DNA from: CAZAPO01 sp044841755
GTDB lineage: Bacteria > Bacteroidota > Bacteroidia > Flavobacteriales > Flavobacteriaceae
Direction of reading: 5' to 3'
Length of the DNA: 64,000 nt
Assembly (NCBI GenBank): GCA_044841755.1
Contig: JAXOFM010000001.1
Span: 434,001 to 498,000 of the forward strand
Shown here: in pieces, positions 25,789 through 35,581 of the stretch
How positions within the stretch are numbered: the stretch's first letter is position 1
Layout: every line of letters starts with the position of its first letter
The notes under the pieces: generated by a model
Told to the model about the DNA's origin: nothing
What the model saw: only the letters and a program-made list of their open reading frames with translations
Databases searched by the model: none
Translations under genes and position numbers: made by a program

Positions 25789-27131
25789 TTATTTGGTGAT
25801 TAAATCTTCGTCAGCTAAAATTTGATTGTCTAAAACTTCCATACTATCAATCTTAATTAAATCAACCTCATCAGGAAAATTAATAGCATCTAGCTGCATT
25901 TTTGTTGGTTTAATAAACTCTAAATACTTTGCTTTTAAGCTGTCTGAAATTGGTTCAGCCTCAGGAAGTTTTTGTCTAAATGGATCAACTTGTCGTCCAT
26001 TTTTCCAGAAACGGTAACATACATGAGGTCCTCCTGTGTTCCCAGTCATTCCAACCCAACCAATAACGTCTCCTTGTTTTACATAGTCACCTACTTTTAC
26101 ATTTCGGTTTTTCATATGTAAATATTGAGTACTATAGGTCGCATTATGTCTAATCTTTACATACTTACCATTACCTCTCGTGTAACTAGATTGTGTAACA
26201 GTACCACTTGCTGTAGCCAAAATCTCAGTACCCACTGGAGCTGCAAAATCAGTTCCTTTATGAGGACGTACTTTATAACCATAATAGCTATACGACGTCT
26301 TAAATTATAACGCGAAGAAACACGACCAAACTTAAGTGGAGATTTTAAAAATGCTCGTCTTAAGTTCTTAGCATCATCTGTAAAATAATCTATGATACCT
26401 TTTTCTCTATCTGTTTCAAATTCAAAAGCATAAATGGGCTCATTTTTATGTTCAAAATAAGCTGCTTTTACTTTATGAACTCCTGTATAAATAGAATCGT
26501 CAATGTATTTATCCTCATAAATTACTTTGAACCTATCCCCTTCTACTAGTCTATTGAAATCAATTGTCCAAGCATAAATATCGTTGGCCATTAAATTAGC
26601 TAGCATTTGGCTTAGCCCTTGATCATCCAGTAACTGTGAAATACTTGAGCCTGGAGCAATAACTCCTGAAGCTTCTTTCTCGACATACTTAATTGGTTTT
26701 TTGCTCACATAGGCTTTTGTAATAGAGTCCTCAAAATTTATTACTACATAATCTTCTTTTGAAGGTTGATAAATAAAGCATTGAGCTGTCTGTAAAGAAT
26801 CTTTAGAACAAAGCAAGGTATATGGTTTACCTACTTGCAATCTTCTGCTAATGTCAAAACTGTCTTTACTGTTTTCAACAATATTATAGATCTTCGGATA
26901 ACCAATATGGTTTCTTTCTAAAATTACTCCAAAAGTTTCTCCTCTTCTAACGGTATCTCGTACAACCACATAATCATTGAGTTTAAACCCAAATTCATAC
27001 TTTTCAATCTCCTTCTCAAGAGCTAATTCAGGTTCAACCTCTTCTACTTTTTGTTCTTCTTTACAAGCAACAAATCCTAACATTATTGTCAGGATCAAGC
27101 CAAAAAAATAAAGCTTTTTCTTTCTATACAT
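25789..27131 (-). pseudogene. M23 family metallopeptidase lipoprotein, broken by a one-base frameshift
   Basis: Two adjacent frames together make one protein of about 447 residues. The first (from ATG 27131) has a lipoprotein signal (GFVACKEE), a LysM-like or linker region and a domain up to SSRYNLRRRIA. There the frame should continue as YGYKVRPHKGTDFAA, which is found in the other frame downstream of about 26283. Inserting one T after GCT (26286-26288) restores TAT TAT GGT. The downstream frame then runs through LHMKNRNVKVGD, GMTGNTGGPHVCYRFW and a C-terminal tail to 25789. Either the gene is a recent pseudogene or there is a sequencing error. Role if intact: periplasmic peptidoglycan endopeptidase. 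It overlaps the dioxygenase stop by 8 bases. Confidence 0.85.
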
Positions 27132-28056
27132 TTTCTCCCCAGTTGTCTATTTCTTCTTTGCTCCAAAGGTCTGGAAAAAATATCCTTTTTTGATACTTTG
27201 GATGCATATATTTTTGCCAATCACTACCACCTGTTGCTTCACCATCACCGTCAGGTCCTAAAATATAATGAACAGCCGCATTATAATGTGCCATTACCCA
27301 TGTTATGTTTACAGTATAATCAAAGTGGCGCATTGCTTTAATTAAGTCTTTATCGTTTTTATCAGATTCAGGAAGTTCTTTAAATCTAGACCAAAGGTTT
27401 TTAGTATTATAAACTTTCATGAATGTGATAAACTCTTCTTTATATCTATCTTCAAAGTTGACTAGTAATTTTGACTTTTCTCCAGTTTTATAATCTTTCC
27501 CTGCAGCTTGCCAGTATAAATGTTCAAAGGCATTTTCGAATGGTGAATTTCTATCGATCGTGGCTCTAAATCTGTTATCAATCAAGTTGATTAATTCTGT
27601 TGAAGCAAATTCAATTTTTCTATACTGTCCACTTTGAAATCCACTAGCTGGAGTTAAAGTATGTCTAAACTTATTGTATTGCTCAACATCCATACCTTCT
27701 CTCATAATTTCGAAAGAGGTTGTTAACATATCAAAATAACGACTAACTCGCATCAATTTACCTTCAAAGAACTTTGCTGTCAAATCTTCTTTTTTGGCAA
27801 CTTGGTCAATCTCCCAAAGAATCATCTTAAACAACAATTCATTTATTTGATGATAGGCTATAAATACCATTTCATCGGGAAATGTTGTACGCTGAATTTG
27901 TAAACTCAACAAAGCGTCTGTATGAATGTAATCCCAGTAAGTAATTGAATTAGAATAAAGGAGTCCTTCTAAGTAGTTTTCGGTGTCCTCACTTTCGGCA
28001 TCATATTTTGCCTGAATTTTACTTAGTAAGTGACTATAATCTGGTTGATTGGACAT
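27124..28056 (-). CDS. kynA: Tryptophan 2,3-dioxygenase
   Basis: This heme enzyme opens the indole ring of tryptophan to N-formylkynurenine, the first step of the kynurenine route. The 310-residue all-helical protein has family segments YWDYIHTDALLSLQ, FIAYHQINELLFKMI, KFRHTLTPASGFQSGQYR and WVMAHYNAAVHYILG, where the last histidine region supplies the heme ligand, and GDGEATGGSDWQKYMHPKYQ near the C-terminus. It follows the DUF3108 gene by two bases and overlaps the M23 gene by eight, so all three share a transcript. Kynureninase and formamidase genes are not in the window. Confidence 0.95.
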   Translation of the reverse strand: MSNQPDYSHLLSKIQAKYDAESEDTENYLEGLLYSNSITYWDYIHTDALLSLQIQRTTFPDEMVFIAYHQINELLFKMILWEIDQVAKKEDLTAKFFEGKLMRVSRYFDMLTTSFEIMREGMDVEQYNKFRHTLTPASGFQSGQYRKIEFASTELINLIDNRFRATIDRNSPFENAFEHLYWQAAGKDYKTGEKSKLLVNFEDRYKEEFITFMKVYNTKNLWSRFKELPESDKNDKDLIKAMRHFDYTVNITWVMAHYNAAVHYILGPDGDGEATGGSDWQKYMHPKYQKRIFFPDLWSKEEIDNWGENV

Positions 28057-28058
28057 TA

Positions 28059-28862
28059 TTAATCAAATAGTATTTCAAACGAGTGTTTTAACCCTTTAAA
28101 AGCTTCTAAATCTGCTCTTAGTGAACCAATAGCTAAATTGGCTTTTAAACGCAAAGGTATTTTATTTTTATCTGCACTTACCCACAAAGTTAAACTTTCT
28201 TCTTCTTTAAACACTCTTCCCGCCATTACATATGGTCTAAACTTAAGGGTCTTTACCTTGCCAAACTTGGTTCTAAGCGTTTCATAACCCAAAAACTTTA
28301 GCTTGAAATTGTAATTTTCAAAATCAAAAAACATGGTTAAATTAATCTCATCTCCAGGCTTTATGTTTGAAGTATCATAATTGTTACGTAAATAGTAAAA
28401 GGCTGATACCATGTCTTGAACGTTTAGTTCGGTATCATGACTACTTTGTTTATTCTTCTTAATATTATTTACATGTGCCTTTTGGTTGTCATGATCAAAC
28501 TCAATCTCGAGATTTTTTGTGTGTCCTCCTTCGTTTATATCTCTAATAAACCTGTACGGAAGATTTGTTTCTTTATCAAAATAGGTTTCGTACCTATCTC
28601 TAACTTTAAAAAAGGCATTCACCAAACCAGTGGTTTTACCTTTTCCAACTACATGAAATACTGGTTTACTATCATGATATGAGTCTTTGATTTCGAGTGT
28701 AGCTTCACCAGCTTTCATCCAGCCACTGTAGCTCATTTTAAACTTAAACCATTCTCCTGATTTAAATGCAGAAACATCATTTTGATTAGGCTCATTAGTC
28801 ATTTGAGCAAAACTTGATAATAGTAATGCTAAAACAACTAGTATAGGTAGATTCTTTTTCAT
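28059..28862 (-). CDS. DUF3108 domain exported protein
   Basis: From the ATG at 28862 the protein has 267 residues with a signal peptide (MKKNLPILVVLALLLSSFAQ). The longer in-frame start at 28967 adds a hydrophobic stretch encoded within the terminator of hppD and is rejected. The mature part matches DUF3108: FKSGEWFKFKMSYSGWMKAGEA, FKVRDRYETYFDKETNLPYR, and a C-terminal SLTLWVSADKNKIPLRLKA. The fold is a beta-sheet envelope protein; its function is unknown. A weak promoter (TTG, 17-bp spacer, TATCGTTG at 28885-28892) lies 22 bases upstream. Confidence 0.85.
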   Translation of the reverse strand: MKKNLPILVVLALLLSSFAQMTNEPNQNDVSAFKSGEWFKFKMSYSGWMKAGEATLEIKDSYHDSKPVFHVVGKGKTTGLVNAFFKVRDRYETYFDKETNLPYRFIRDINEGGHTKNLEIEFDHDNQKAHVNNIKKNKQSSHDTELNVQDMVSAFYYLRNNYDTSNIKPGDEINLTMFFDFENYNFKLKFLGYETLRTKFGKVKTLKFRPYVMAGRVFKEEESLTLWVSADKNKIPLRLKANLAIGSLRADLEAFKGLKHSFEILFD

Positions 28863-28952
28863 AAGGACTGTAATTGTATTTAAACAACGATAGCTAACCT
28901 TTATTGTTACAACAATAAAAATTACAATTACTATTCCAAAAATATTAAAACG

Positions 28953-28987
28953 AAAAAACTCTGTCAATATTTCAAGACAGAGTTTTT
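28953..28987 (-). terminator. Terminator after hppD
   Basis: A perfect 12-bp repeat (AAAAACTCTGTC / GACAGAGTTTTT) with a ten-base loop, 23 bases downstream of the hppD stop on the minus strand. T runs occur on both strands. Confidence 0.9.
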
Positions 28988-29010
28988 ACCTATTAGGTAT
29001 TAAATCTTTG

Positions 29011-30171
29011 TTAAAGAGTTCCTCTGTTTGCTTGTTCTCGCTCAATTGACTCAAACAAAGCCTTGAAGTTTCCTGCCCCAAAACCTCTAGCTCCCATCCG
29101 TTGAATGATCTCAAAGAACAAAGTTGGCCTATCTTCTACTGGTTTTGTGAAAATCTGAAGTAAATATCCCTCTTCATCAGCATCTATCATAATTCCCAAG
29201 CCTCTTAAAGTTTCAATATCTTCACGTAATTCATGGCTGAACTCGTCTAATCTTCCCGGAACTGCTTTATAATACTCCTCTGGTGGAGTAGACAAAAACT
29301 CAACGCCTCTAGCTCGTAATTGTGAAACAGTTTCAATAATATCATCTGTTGCAACAGCTATGTGTTGCACTCCAGGTCCTTCATAAAAATCGAGGTATTC
29401 TTCAATTTGTGATTTCTTGATTCCTTCTGCGGGCTCATTAATAGGAAATTTGATGCGTCCGTTACCATTACTCATTACTTTACTCATTAGTGCCGAATAT
29501 TCCGTATGAATTTGTTTATCATCAAACGAAAGGAAATTCTCAAATCCCATAACATCTTCATACCATTTTACCCATTGATTCATTTCTCCCCAACCTACAT
29601 TTCCTACCATATGGTCTATATATTTTAATCCTAATGGCGAAGGATTATAGTCTGATTCCCATTTTTGGTAACCTGGTAAGAATGTTCCGTTATAATTTTT
29701 GCGTTCAACAAAAACATGTACAGTTTCTCCATACGTATGGATTCCAGCTCTTATAACTTCTCCAAATTTATCTTTTTCAACAACAGGTTCAAAGTATGGT
29801 TTTGCTCCTCGTTTTGTAGTTTCCTCATAAGCACTTCTAGCATCTTCAACCCAAAGTGCCACGACCTTAACACCATCTCCATGCTTCACGATATGATTAT
29901 TAATTGGTGAATTACTGTGAAGTGGTGTGGTTAATACTAATCTAATCTTATCTTGAACCAAAACATAGCTTGCTCTGTCTTTAACTCCTGTCTCCAATCC
30001 AGCATAAGCTAAAGACTGAAACCCAAAAGCCGTTTTATAAAAGTGTGCTGCTTGTTTTGCATTACCAACGTAGAATTCTACATAATCTGTTCCTAAAAGT
30101 GGAAGGAAGTCTTGTGCTCCTTCAAATATTTTTTCTAAACCGTAGTTTACTGATTTTATTTCTTTACTCAT
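29011..30171 (-). CDS. hppD: 4-Hydroxyphenylpyruvate dioxygenase
   Basis: The enzyme converts 4-hydroxyphenylpyruvate to homogentisate in tyrosine breakdown. The 386-residue protein has two VOC domains. The iron ligands can be read as H187 in YIDHMVGNV, H270 in GVQHIAVATDD and E354 in LFFEIIQRMG, and the C-terminal GARGFGAGNFKALFESIE is the classic family end. It is 47 bases downstream of hmgA on the same strand, so the two form a tyrosine degradation operon in which HppD product feeds HmgA. A terminator follows. Confidence 0.97.
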   Translation of the reverse strand: MSKEIKSVNYGLEKIFEGAQDFLPLLGTDYVEFYVGNAKQAAHFYKTAFGFQSLAYAGLETGVKDRASYVLVQDKIRLVLTTPLHSNSPINNHIVKHGDGVKVVALWVEDARSAYEETTKRGAKPYFEPVVEKDKFGEVIRAGIHTYGETVHVFVERKNYNGTFLPGYQKWESDYNPSPLGLKYIDHMVGNVGWGEMNQWVKWYEDVMGFENFLSFDDKQIHTEYSALMSKVMSNGNGRIKFPINEPAEGIKKSQIEEYLDFYEGPGVQHIAVATDDIIETVSQLRARGVEFLSTPPEEYYKAVPGRLDEFSHELREDIETLRGLGIMIDADEEGYLLQIFTKPVEDRPTLFFEIIQRMGARGFGAGNFKALFESIEREQANRGTL

Positions 30172-30218
30172 GATTAATCGTTTTATAGTTAATCGTTGAA
30201 TTATTTTTTGATTTTAAA

Positions 30219-31376
30219 TTACTCTAACCAAGATTTATAATAATCTTCATCAGCTATTTTTAAAGCTTCCTCTGTAACTTTTAATGGTTTAAAAGTATCA
30301 ACCATTACAGCTAGCTCTACTGTTTCTTTTTTACCAATGCTGCGTTCCATAGCTCCAGGATGTGGCCCATGAGGAATTCCTGCAGGATGCAATGATATAT
30401 GTCCAGCTTCAATGTCGTTTCTGCTCATAAAATCTCCATCAACATAGTACAATACCTCATCACTATCAATATTACTATGATTATAAGGTGCTGGAATTGC
30501 TTGTGGATGATAATCATATAACCTAGGCACAAAACTGCACACCACAAAAGCATCTGTCTCAAAAGTTTGATGTACAGGAGGTGGCTGGTGAATTCTACCA
30601 GTTAATGGCTCAAAATCGTGAATTGAAAATGCGTATGGATAATTAAATCCATCATAACCTATAACATCAAAAGGATGTGAAGCATAAATCATCTCAATGA
30701 TCTCACCTTGTTTCTTAACTTTTATCTCAAAGTCACCAAATTCGTTATAGGTTTCTAATTCTTCTGGACGACGTATATCACGCTCACAAAAAGGAGAGTG
30801 TTCTAATAATTGTCCGAACCAATTTCTATAACGTTTTGGTGTGTAAATAGGACTATACGACTCAACAATGAATAACCTATTCTCTTGCGTATCAAAATCT
30901 ATTTTATAGATCATTCCTCGTGGAATAATTAAGTAATCTCCATATTTAAAATCAAGATTACCATACATAGTGCGCAGCTTTCCCGAGCCTTTATGAATGA
31001 AGATCATTTCGTCTGCATCAGTATTCTTGTAAAAGTAATCTTGGGTTTTATCTTGTGGAGCCGCTAATATGATATTACAATCGCTATTCGTCAAAACTGT
31101 TTTTCTACTTTCAAGATAATCACCAACCGGTTTCACCTGAAACCCTCTAAACCTATATGATTGAATATTGTTTGCTTTAGCAACTTTTGGAGCAACGCTA
31201 TATTGTTTTCTAATTTCTTTGACCATTGTTGGTCGTTGCTCATGGTAACTATTGGTTGACATCCCGTCAAAACCTATGGTTCCAAAAAGCTGTTCGTAAT
31301 AATAATCGCCGTTAGGTTTTTTAAATATTGTGTGACGTTTAGGAGGAATATTTCCTAATTTATGATAAAATGGCAT
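30219..31376 (-). CDS. hmgA: Homogentisate 1,2-dioxygenase
   Basis: The enzyme opens the ring of homogentisate to maleylacetoacetate using ferrous iron. The 385-residue protein is a cupin-type dioxygenase: EMIFIHKGSGKL, YLIIPRGMIYKID, the VPRLYDYHPQAIPAPYNHSN block, and SLHPAGIPHGPHPGAME with the metal-binding histidines near the end. It is shorter than the 430-440 residue human and Pseudomonas enzymes but fits the shorter Bacteroidota type. It is the first gene of the hmgA-hppD pair; the downstream fumarylacetoacetate hydrolase is not in the window. The 179-bp upstream gap holds no gene. Confidence 0.93.
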   Translation of the reverse strand: MPFYHKLGNIPPKRHTIFKKPNGDYYYEQLFGTIGFDGMSTNSYHEQRPTMVKEIRKQYSVAPKVAKANNIQSYRFRGFQVKPVGDYLESRKTVLTNSDCNIILAAPQDKTQDYFYKNTDADEMIFIHKGSGKLRTMYGNLDFKYGDYLIIPRGMIYKIDFDTQENRLFIVESYSPIYTPKRYRNWFGQLLEHSPFCERDIRRPEELETYNEFGDFEIKVKKQGEIIEMIYASHPFDVIGYDGFNYPYAFSIHDFEPLTGRIHQPPPVHQTFETDAFVVCSFVPRLYDYHPQAIPAPYNHSNIDSDEVLYYVDGDFMSRNDIEAGHISLHPAGIPHGPHPGAMERSIGKKETVELAVMVDTFKPLKVTEEALKIADEDYYKSWLE

Positions 31377-31555
31377 TTTTTATTGTATTAGTTTGAAAAT
31401 TAACAAATTAGCAGTTCGAAAATAAACCGCTTTAATACTTTAATAAGATACAAAAAAATGCCTACTTATTCAGGGTTTCTCTTGATAAGGTAATGTAAAT
31501 GAAGTAAATAATCTGCCCAAAAAGGTTCCATCTTCAACAAATATCGTAAAAAATA

Positions 31556-33784
31556 TTAAAACCAGAATCCAAGGTTAAAAAACCACTTTCCGTGATCTAC
31601 TTCAGGAGACCATGTGTACTTTATTTCAATGGGGCCTACTAGACTTTCAAAGCTATATCCTAATGCATAACCACTAAAATCTGGTGCTGTGAACCACTCT
31701 CCATCAACAAAAATATCATCGGCTACGTTTGCATAATTAGCTGCAACATTAAAATGATGATTTTCTAAGAACTCATAATCAAGATTAATTAACCCTTTAA
31801 CAAAGCTATCTCCTGTTATTGAAATATAATCATAGCCGTAAAACGGAATAAAATTGTTGATGAAATGGTTGCCATAACCTCCTAAAGCAAAGCTTAGTGC
31901 ATTTACAGAATCTTCACCAACTCTAAATCCTCCTTCTGAACCTAACAGTACAGATAATTTATCTGAAAAGCTAAACGCATAACCTAAATTAGCTTTTGCA
32001 AAAGAAAACTGAGACTCATAATCATCGGATGAAGAAGAAAGGTATAAATGGAAATCACCATCAAACAAAAAACCTTTGTTTGGAAAGTATTTATTATCGT
32101 AAGTATCTAGTTTGAGCTTTCCAAAAACACTCCAAAAGTCACTATTTTCAAAAATGGTTTCCTCGGCATCAGGATCGGGATCATTAATAACCGTTTCCGA
32201 TTTAATTTTTAAACGCTTGTGCTCGCCTCCTAGAGTTAAGGCAAAATCTTTTCTAAATAATGTTTGTACAAAAAACTGATTGGTTAGATCACTTAATTCT
32301 ACCTCTAATTTATTCAATCCTGTTGCATCCAATTCAAACTCATCAAATAACAACGAGGCATTTATTGCTTTATGAAAACTGTTGTATCTAGATTTAAGCC
32401 CAACACTCCAATAAAATCCTTTATCTATATAATAATCAAAGTTATATCTTACGTTATCACCTAAAATTAAGTCAAGAGAAGCAGCATCATTATTAAATAA
32501 AATTCGCTTTTGGGTGAGATTTAAAAGTGCAGCACTTTTATAAAGATTATCATAATGAACACCTAATTTTAAAAATGTTTTTGTTTCACTTTCTCTTAGA
32601 TTAGTGATTAAATCATATCCTTCATCAGAAGGTCTAAACTGATATAAAAAGCTATCAAAATTATTCGTGGCAACAAGGTTATTTACTCCTTTACCAAATT
32701 GCTCATAACTTATGGTTTCATTAGATTTTAGCTTTAGTTTCCCCAAGACATAAGATCTTGTGTAGTTCTCATTTCCTTTTATAACAATGGTATTGATGTT
32801 TATACTATCTGTAGCATGAACACTTAAAGGGACTTTGATTTTTTGACCATTTTTTTCAACCAATTCATTCAATTCGATAGCCTTATCAAGTGCTGCATTT
32901 TCTCCTCTCTTTATAATCTCGTCACCTCTATCAAAAGAAACCACAGTAAACCCTTTTATGTCAGGCTTAATATAAATATCTGTCTTTTTAGACTTCTCGC
33001 GCATATCTCGAATTGTGCGATAATTATTAATTTGTAGTAATATCTCAGGAGCAGATTTTAGTCTTTCTTTGGTAGCTAATTCATCTTGTACGTCTACACC
33101 TATAATAACATCCATTCCCTTAGCTCTTAATTCATCTATAGGATAATTATTCACAACTCCCCCATCAATTAAAATTTGGTCATTTAGTATTACAGGTTGG
33201 AACAAGGAAGGCAATGCGCCACTAGCTTTTACAGCTTGAGCCAAACTTCCGCTATCCAAAATTACTGGCTTTCCTGTTTCTATATTTGTTGCAATACATA
33301 AGAAAGGAATTGGAAGTTTTTCAAAATCATCTATATCACTTACATGAAGCATTAATCTTGATAAAAGATTAAACACATTTTGCCCTCTGGATAGTGCTGA
33401 AGGTATTTGAATTTTTAAATTATTGAAAGGAATTGAAAGCGCGTATTTTTCAGAGTTCTCCTTTTCATAAAAAGTTTTAGAAGCTCTTGGTAATTCATCA
33501 GCAATAAGTTCGTCGAAATCTATTCTTTGAAATATTGAATCAAGCTGTTTCCCGGTATAACCAGATGCATATAGTGAGCCAACTATTGCTCCCATACTTG
33601 TGCCAGCAATATAATCGACCTTTACACCTAAGCTATCCAATGTCTTTAATGCGCCAATATGCGCCAATCCTTTAGCGCCTCCTCCACTAAGCACTAGTCC
33701 TACTTTTGGAGCAGAATCGTTTTGACTCTGTGTTTGAAACATGAGTCCAAAACAAAAACATACGAGCAATAATTTCTTTTTCAA
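31556..33784 (-). CDS. Patatin-like phospholipase with C-terminal POTRA/surface-antigen barrel
   Basis: The 742-residue protein starts with a signal peptide (MKKKLLLVCFCFGLMFQTQSQ). The patatin domain follows at residues about 27-220: oxyanion GLVLSGGGAKG, nucleophile S63 in GTSMGA, and D208 in LIDGGVVNNYP. Next comes a POTRA-like segment (INTIVIKGNENYTRSYVLGKL), then a C-terminal Omp85-type barrel with KYFPNKGFLFDGDFH and the final strand region GKWFFNLGFWF. This arrangement is known as type Vd autosecretion (PlpD). The lipase part is probably displayed or released at the cell surface. Its start overlaps the end of uvrC by four bases, so it is cotranscribed with it. Confidence 0.92.
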   Translation of the reverse strand: MKKKLLLVCFCFGLMFQTQSQNDSAPKVGLVLSGGGAKGLAHIGALKTLDSLGVKVDYIAGTSMGAIVGSLYASGYTGKQLDSIFQRIDFDELIADELPRASKTFYEKENSEKYALSIPFNNLKIQIPSALSRGQNVFNLLSRLMLHVSDIDDFEKLPIPFLCIATNIETGKPVILDSGSLAQAVKASGALPSLFQPVILNDQILIDGGVVNNYPIDELRAKGMDVIIGVDVQDELATKERLKSAPEILLQINNYRTIRDMREKSKKTDIYIKPDIKGFTVVSFDRGDEIIKRGENAALDKAIELNELVEKNGQKIKVPLSVHATDSININTIVIKGNENYTRSYVLGKLKLKSNETISYEQFGKGVNNLVATNNFDSFLYQFRPSDEGYDLITNLRESETKTFLKLGVHYDNLYKSAALLNLTQKRILFNNDAASLDLILGDNVRYNFDYYIDKGFYWSVGLKSRYNSFHKAINASLLFDEFELDATGLNKLEVELSDLTNQFFVQTLFRKDFALTLGGEHKRLKIKSETVINDPDPDAEETIFENSDFWSVFGKLKLDTYDNKYFPNKGFLFDGDFHLYLSSSSDDYESQFSFAKANLGYAFSFSDKLSVLLGSEGGFRVGEDSVNALSFALGGYGNHFINNFIPFYGYDYISITGDSFVKGLINLDYEFLENHHFNVAANYANVADDIFVDGEWFTAPDFSGYALGYSFESLVGPIEIKYTWSPEVDHGKWFFNLGFWF

Positions 33785-35577
33785 TTTTCCAAGTTGTAGT
33801 AATTATATATTTTCTTAGCCTTAGAAATTCCTACCACCTCTTCTAACTCATCGAGTTTTGCATACGAAACACGCTTTGCCGATTTAAAATGCTTGAGCAA
33901 TTCAACCACAGTCTTTTCACCTATCCCTGGAATGGTTTCTAACTCTGTATTTAACGCACTTTTACTTCGCTTATTTCTATGATGCTCGATTCCAAAACGA
34001 TGCGCTTCGTTACGCAACTGCTGAATAATTTTGAGAGTTTCGCTTTTTTTATTCAAATATAACGGAATTGGATCATCTGGATAAAATAATTCTTCTAGTC
34101 TTTTGGCTATTCCAACGATGGCAATCTTCCCTCTTAAATTCAGATCATCAAGACTCTTTAACGCTGCCGAAAGCTGCCCTTTACCTCCATCTATCACAAT
34201 TAGTTGAGGTAACGGCTGTTCTTCATCCAGCAAACGTTTATAGCGCCTGTACACCACTTCGGTCATGGAGGCGAAATCATCTGGTCCTTCAACGGTTTTA
34301 ATATTAAAATGTCTGTAGTCTTTCTTACTTGGTTTTCCATTTTTAAACACCACACAAGCAGCCACAGGGTGTGTTCCCTGGATATTAGAATTGTCGAAGC
34401 ACTCAATGTGTCTAGGTTCCTCGCTCAACCTTAAATCGGCTTTCATTTGTGCCATGATTCTGTTCGCGTGTCTGTCAGGATCAGTTATTTTTATCTGTTT
34501 AAGTTGCTCTAACCTATAATATTTTGCATTTCGCAATGATAGATCAACTATATGCTTCTTATCTCCCAATTTAGGAACAGTAACCTTTACATTCTCTCCA
34601 AGATTGATTTCAAAAGGCACGTAAATCTCCTTGGACTGAGAATTAAATCGTTGCCTAATTTCAGTAATAGCTAGCCCCAATAGTTGCTCATCTGTTTCTT
34701 CTAGCTTCTTCTTTAGTTCTAATGTGTGTGATCTAATAATCGATCCATATGATAACTGTAAGAAATTCACATAGCCATAACTTTCATCACTCGCAATCGA
34801 GAACACATCTACATTGCTAATCTTTGGGTTCACAACCGTTGATCTTGCCTGATAATTTTCCAGCACCTCAATCTTTTCTTTTACTTTTTGTGCTTCTTCA
34901 AAAAGCATTTCTTCAGCAAGCATCTTCATTTGAGCTTTAAACTTATGAAGTGAATCTTTAAAATTTCCTTTTAGAATCTCTCTAATTGCTTTGATACTTT
35001 GACCATACGCTTCTACAGTTTCATGACCTTCGCAAGCTCCCTTACAATTTCCTAGGTGATACTCCAGACAAACCTTGTATTTTCCTGTGCTTATTTTTTC
35101 CTGAGATAAATCATAGTTGCAGGTTCTTAACGGGTATAAACCTCGAATTAATTCTAGCAAAGTATAAACAGTTTTTATATTTGTGTATGGTCCAAAATAG
35201 TCACTTCCATCCTTTATCAACCTTCTCGTCTGAAAAACTCTTGGGAATCGTTCTTTTTTAATGCAAATCCAAGGGTAAGATTTATCATCCTTCAACATCA
35301 CATTGTATCGAGGCTGATATTTCTTAATCAAATTGTTTTCAAGAAGTAAAGCATCGGTTTCTGTGTCAACAACTATATGCTTGATCTTGGCAATTTTCTT
35401 TACTAAAACCCTTGTTTTACCATAGTCGTGATTCTTAGTAAAATATGAGCTTACACGCTTCTTTAAATTCTTTGCCTTTCCTACATAAATTATAGTGTCA
35501 TTAGCATCGTAATACTGATAAACTCCAGGTAAATTAGGCAAGGTTTTAAGCTGTATTTCTAGGGAAGTTTCGCTCAT
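33781..35577 (-). CDS. uvrC: Excinuclease ABC subunit C
   Basis: UvrC makes the two incisions in nucleotide excision repair after UvrA and UvrB load it on damage. The 598-residue protein has the GIY-YIG domain at residues about 14-90 (PGVYQYYDANDTIIYVGKAK), a cysteine-rich part (PLRTCNYDL, KVCLEYHLGNCKGACEG), a UVR domain (LAEEMLFEEAQKVKEKIE), the RNase H-like half with ECFDNSNIQGT and VIDGGKGQL, and a C-terminal HhH pair. All parts are intact. The probable promoter lies only a few bases before the ATG. Confidence 0.97.
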   Translation of the reverse strand: MSETSLEIQLKTLPNLPGVYQYYDANDTIIYVGKAKNLKKRVSSYFTKNHDYGKTRVLVKKIAKIKHIVVDTETDALLLENNLIKKYQPRYNVMLKDDKSYPWICIKKERFPRVFQTRRLIKDGSDYFGPYTNIKTVYTLLELIRGLYPLRTCNYDLSQEKISTGKYKVCLEYHLGNCKGACEGHETVEAYGQSIKAIREILKGNFKDSLHKFKAQMKMLAEEMLFEEAQKVKEKIEVLENYQARSTVVNPKISNVDVFSIASDESYGYVNFLQLSYGSIIRSHTLELKKKLEETDEQLLGLAITEIRQRFNSQSKEIYVPFEINLGENVKVTVPKLGDKKHIVDLSLRNAKYYRLEQLKQIKITDPDRHANRIMAQMKADLRLSEEPRHIECFDNSNIQGTHPVAACVVFKNGKPSKKDYRHFNIKTVEGPDDFASMTEVVYRRYKRLLDEEQPLPQLIVIDGGKGQLSAALKSLDDLNLRGKIAIVGIAKRLEELFYPDDPIPLYLNKKSETLKIIQQLRNEAHRFGIEHHRNKRSKSALNTELETIPGIGEKTVVELLKHFKSAKRVSYAKLDELEEVVGISKAKKIYNYYNLEN

Positions 35578-35581
35578 TACT

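Noticed and set aside
26279..26290. Programmed ribosomal frameshift in the M23 gene
   Set aside because: No slippery heptamer or stimulating hairpin is visible at the break; a single missing base explains it.
26125..26310. Plus-strand open frame over the M23 gene
   Set aside because: It is antisense to a recognisable protein and has no family features.
31465..31489. Inverted repeat (CTTATTCA / TGATAAG) as terminator of the patatin gene
   Set aside because: The stem is imperfect and there is no T run.
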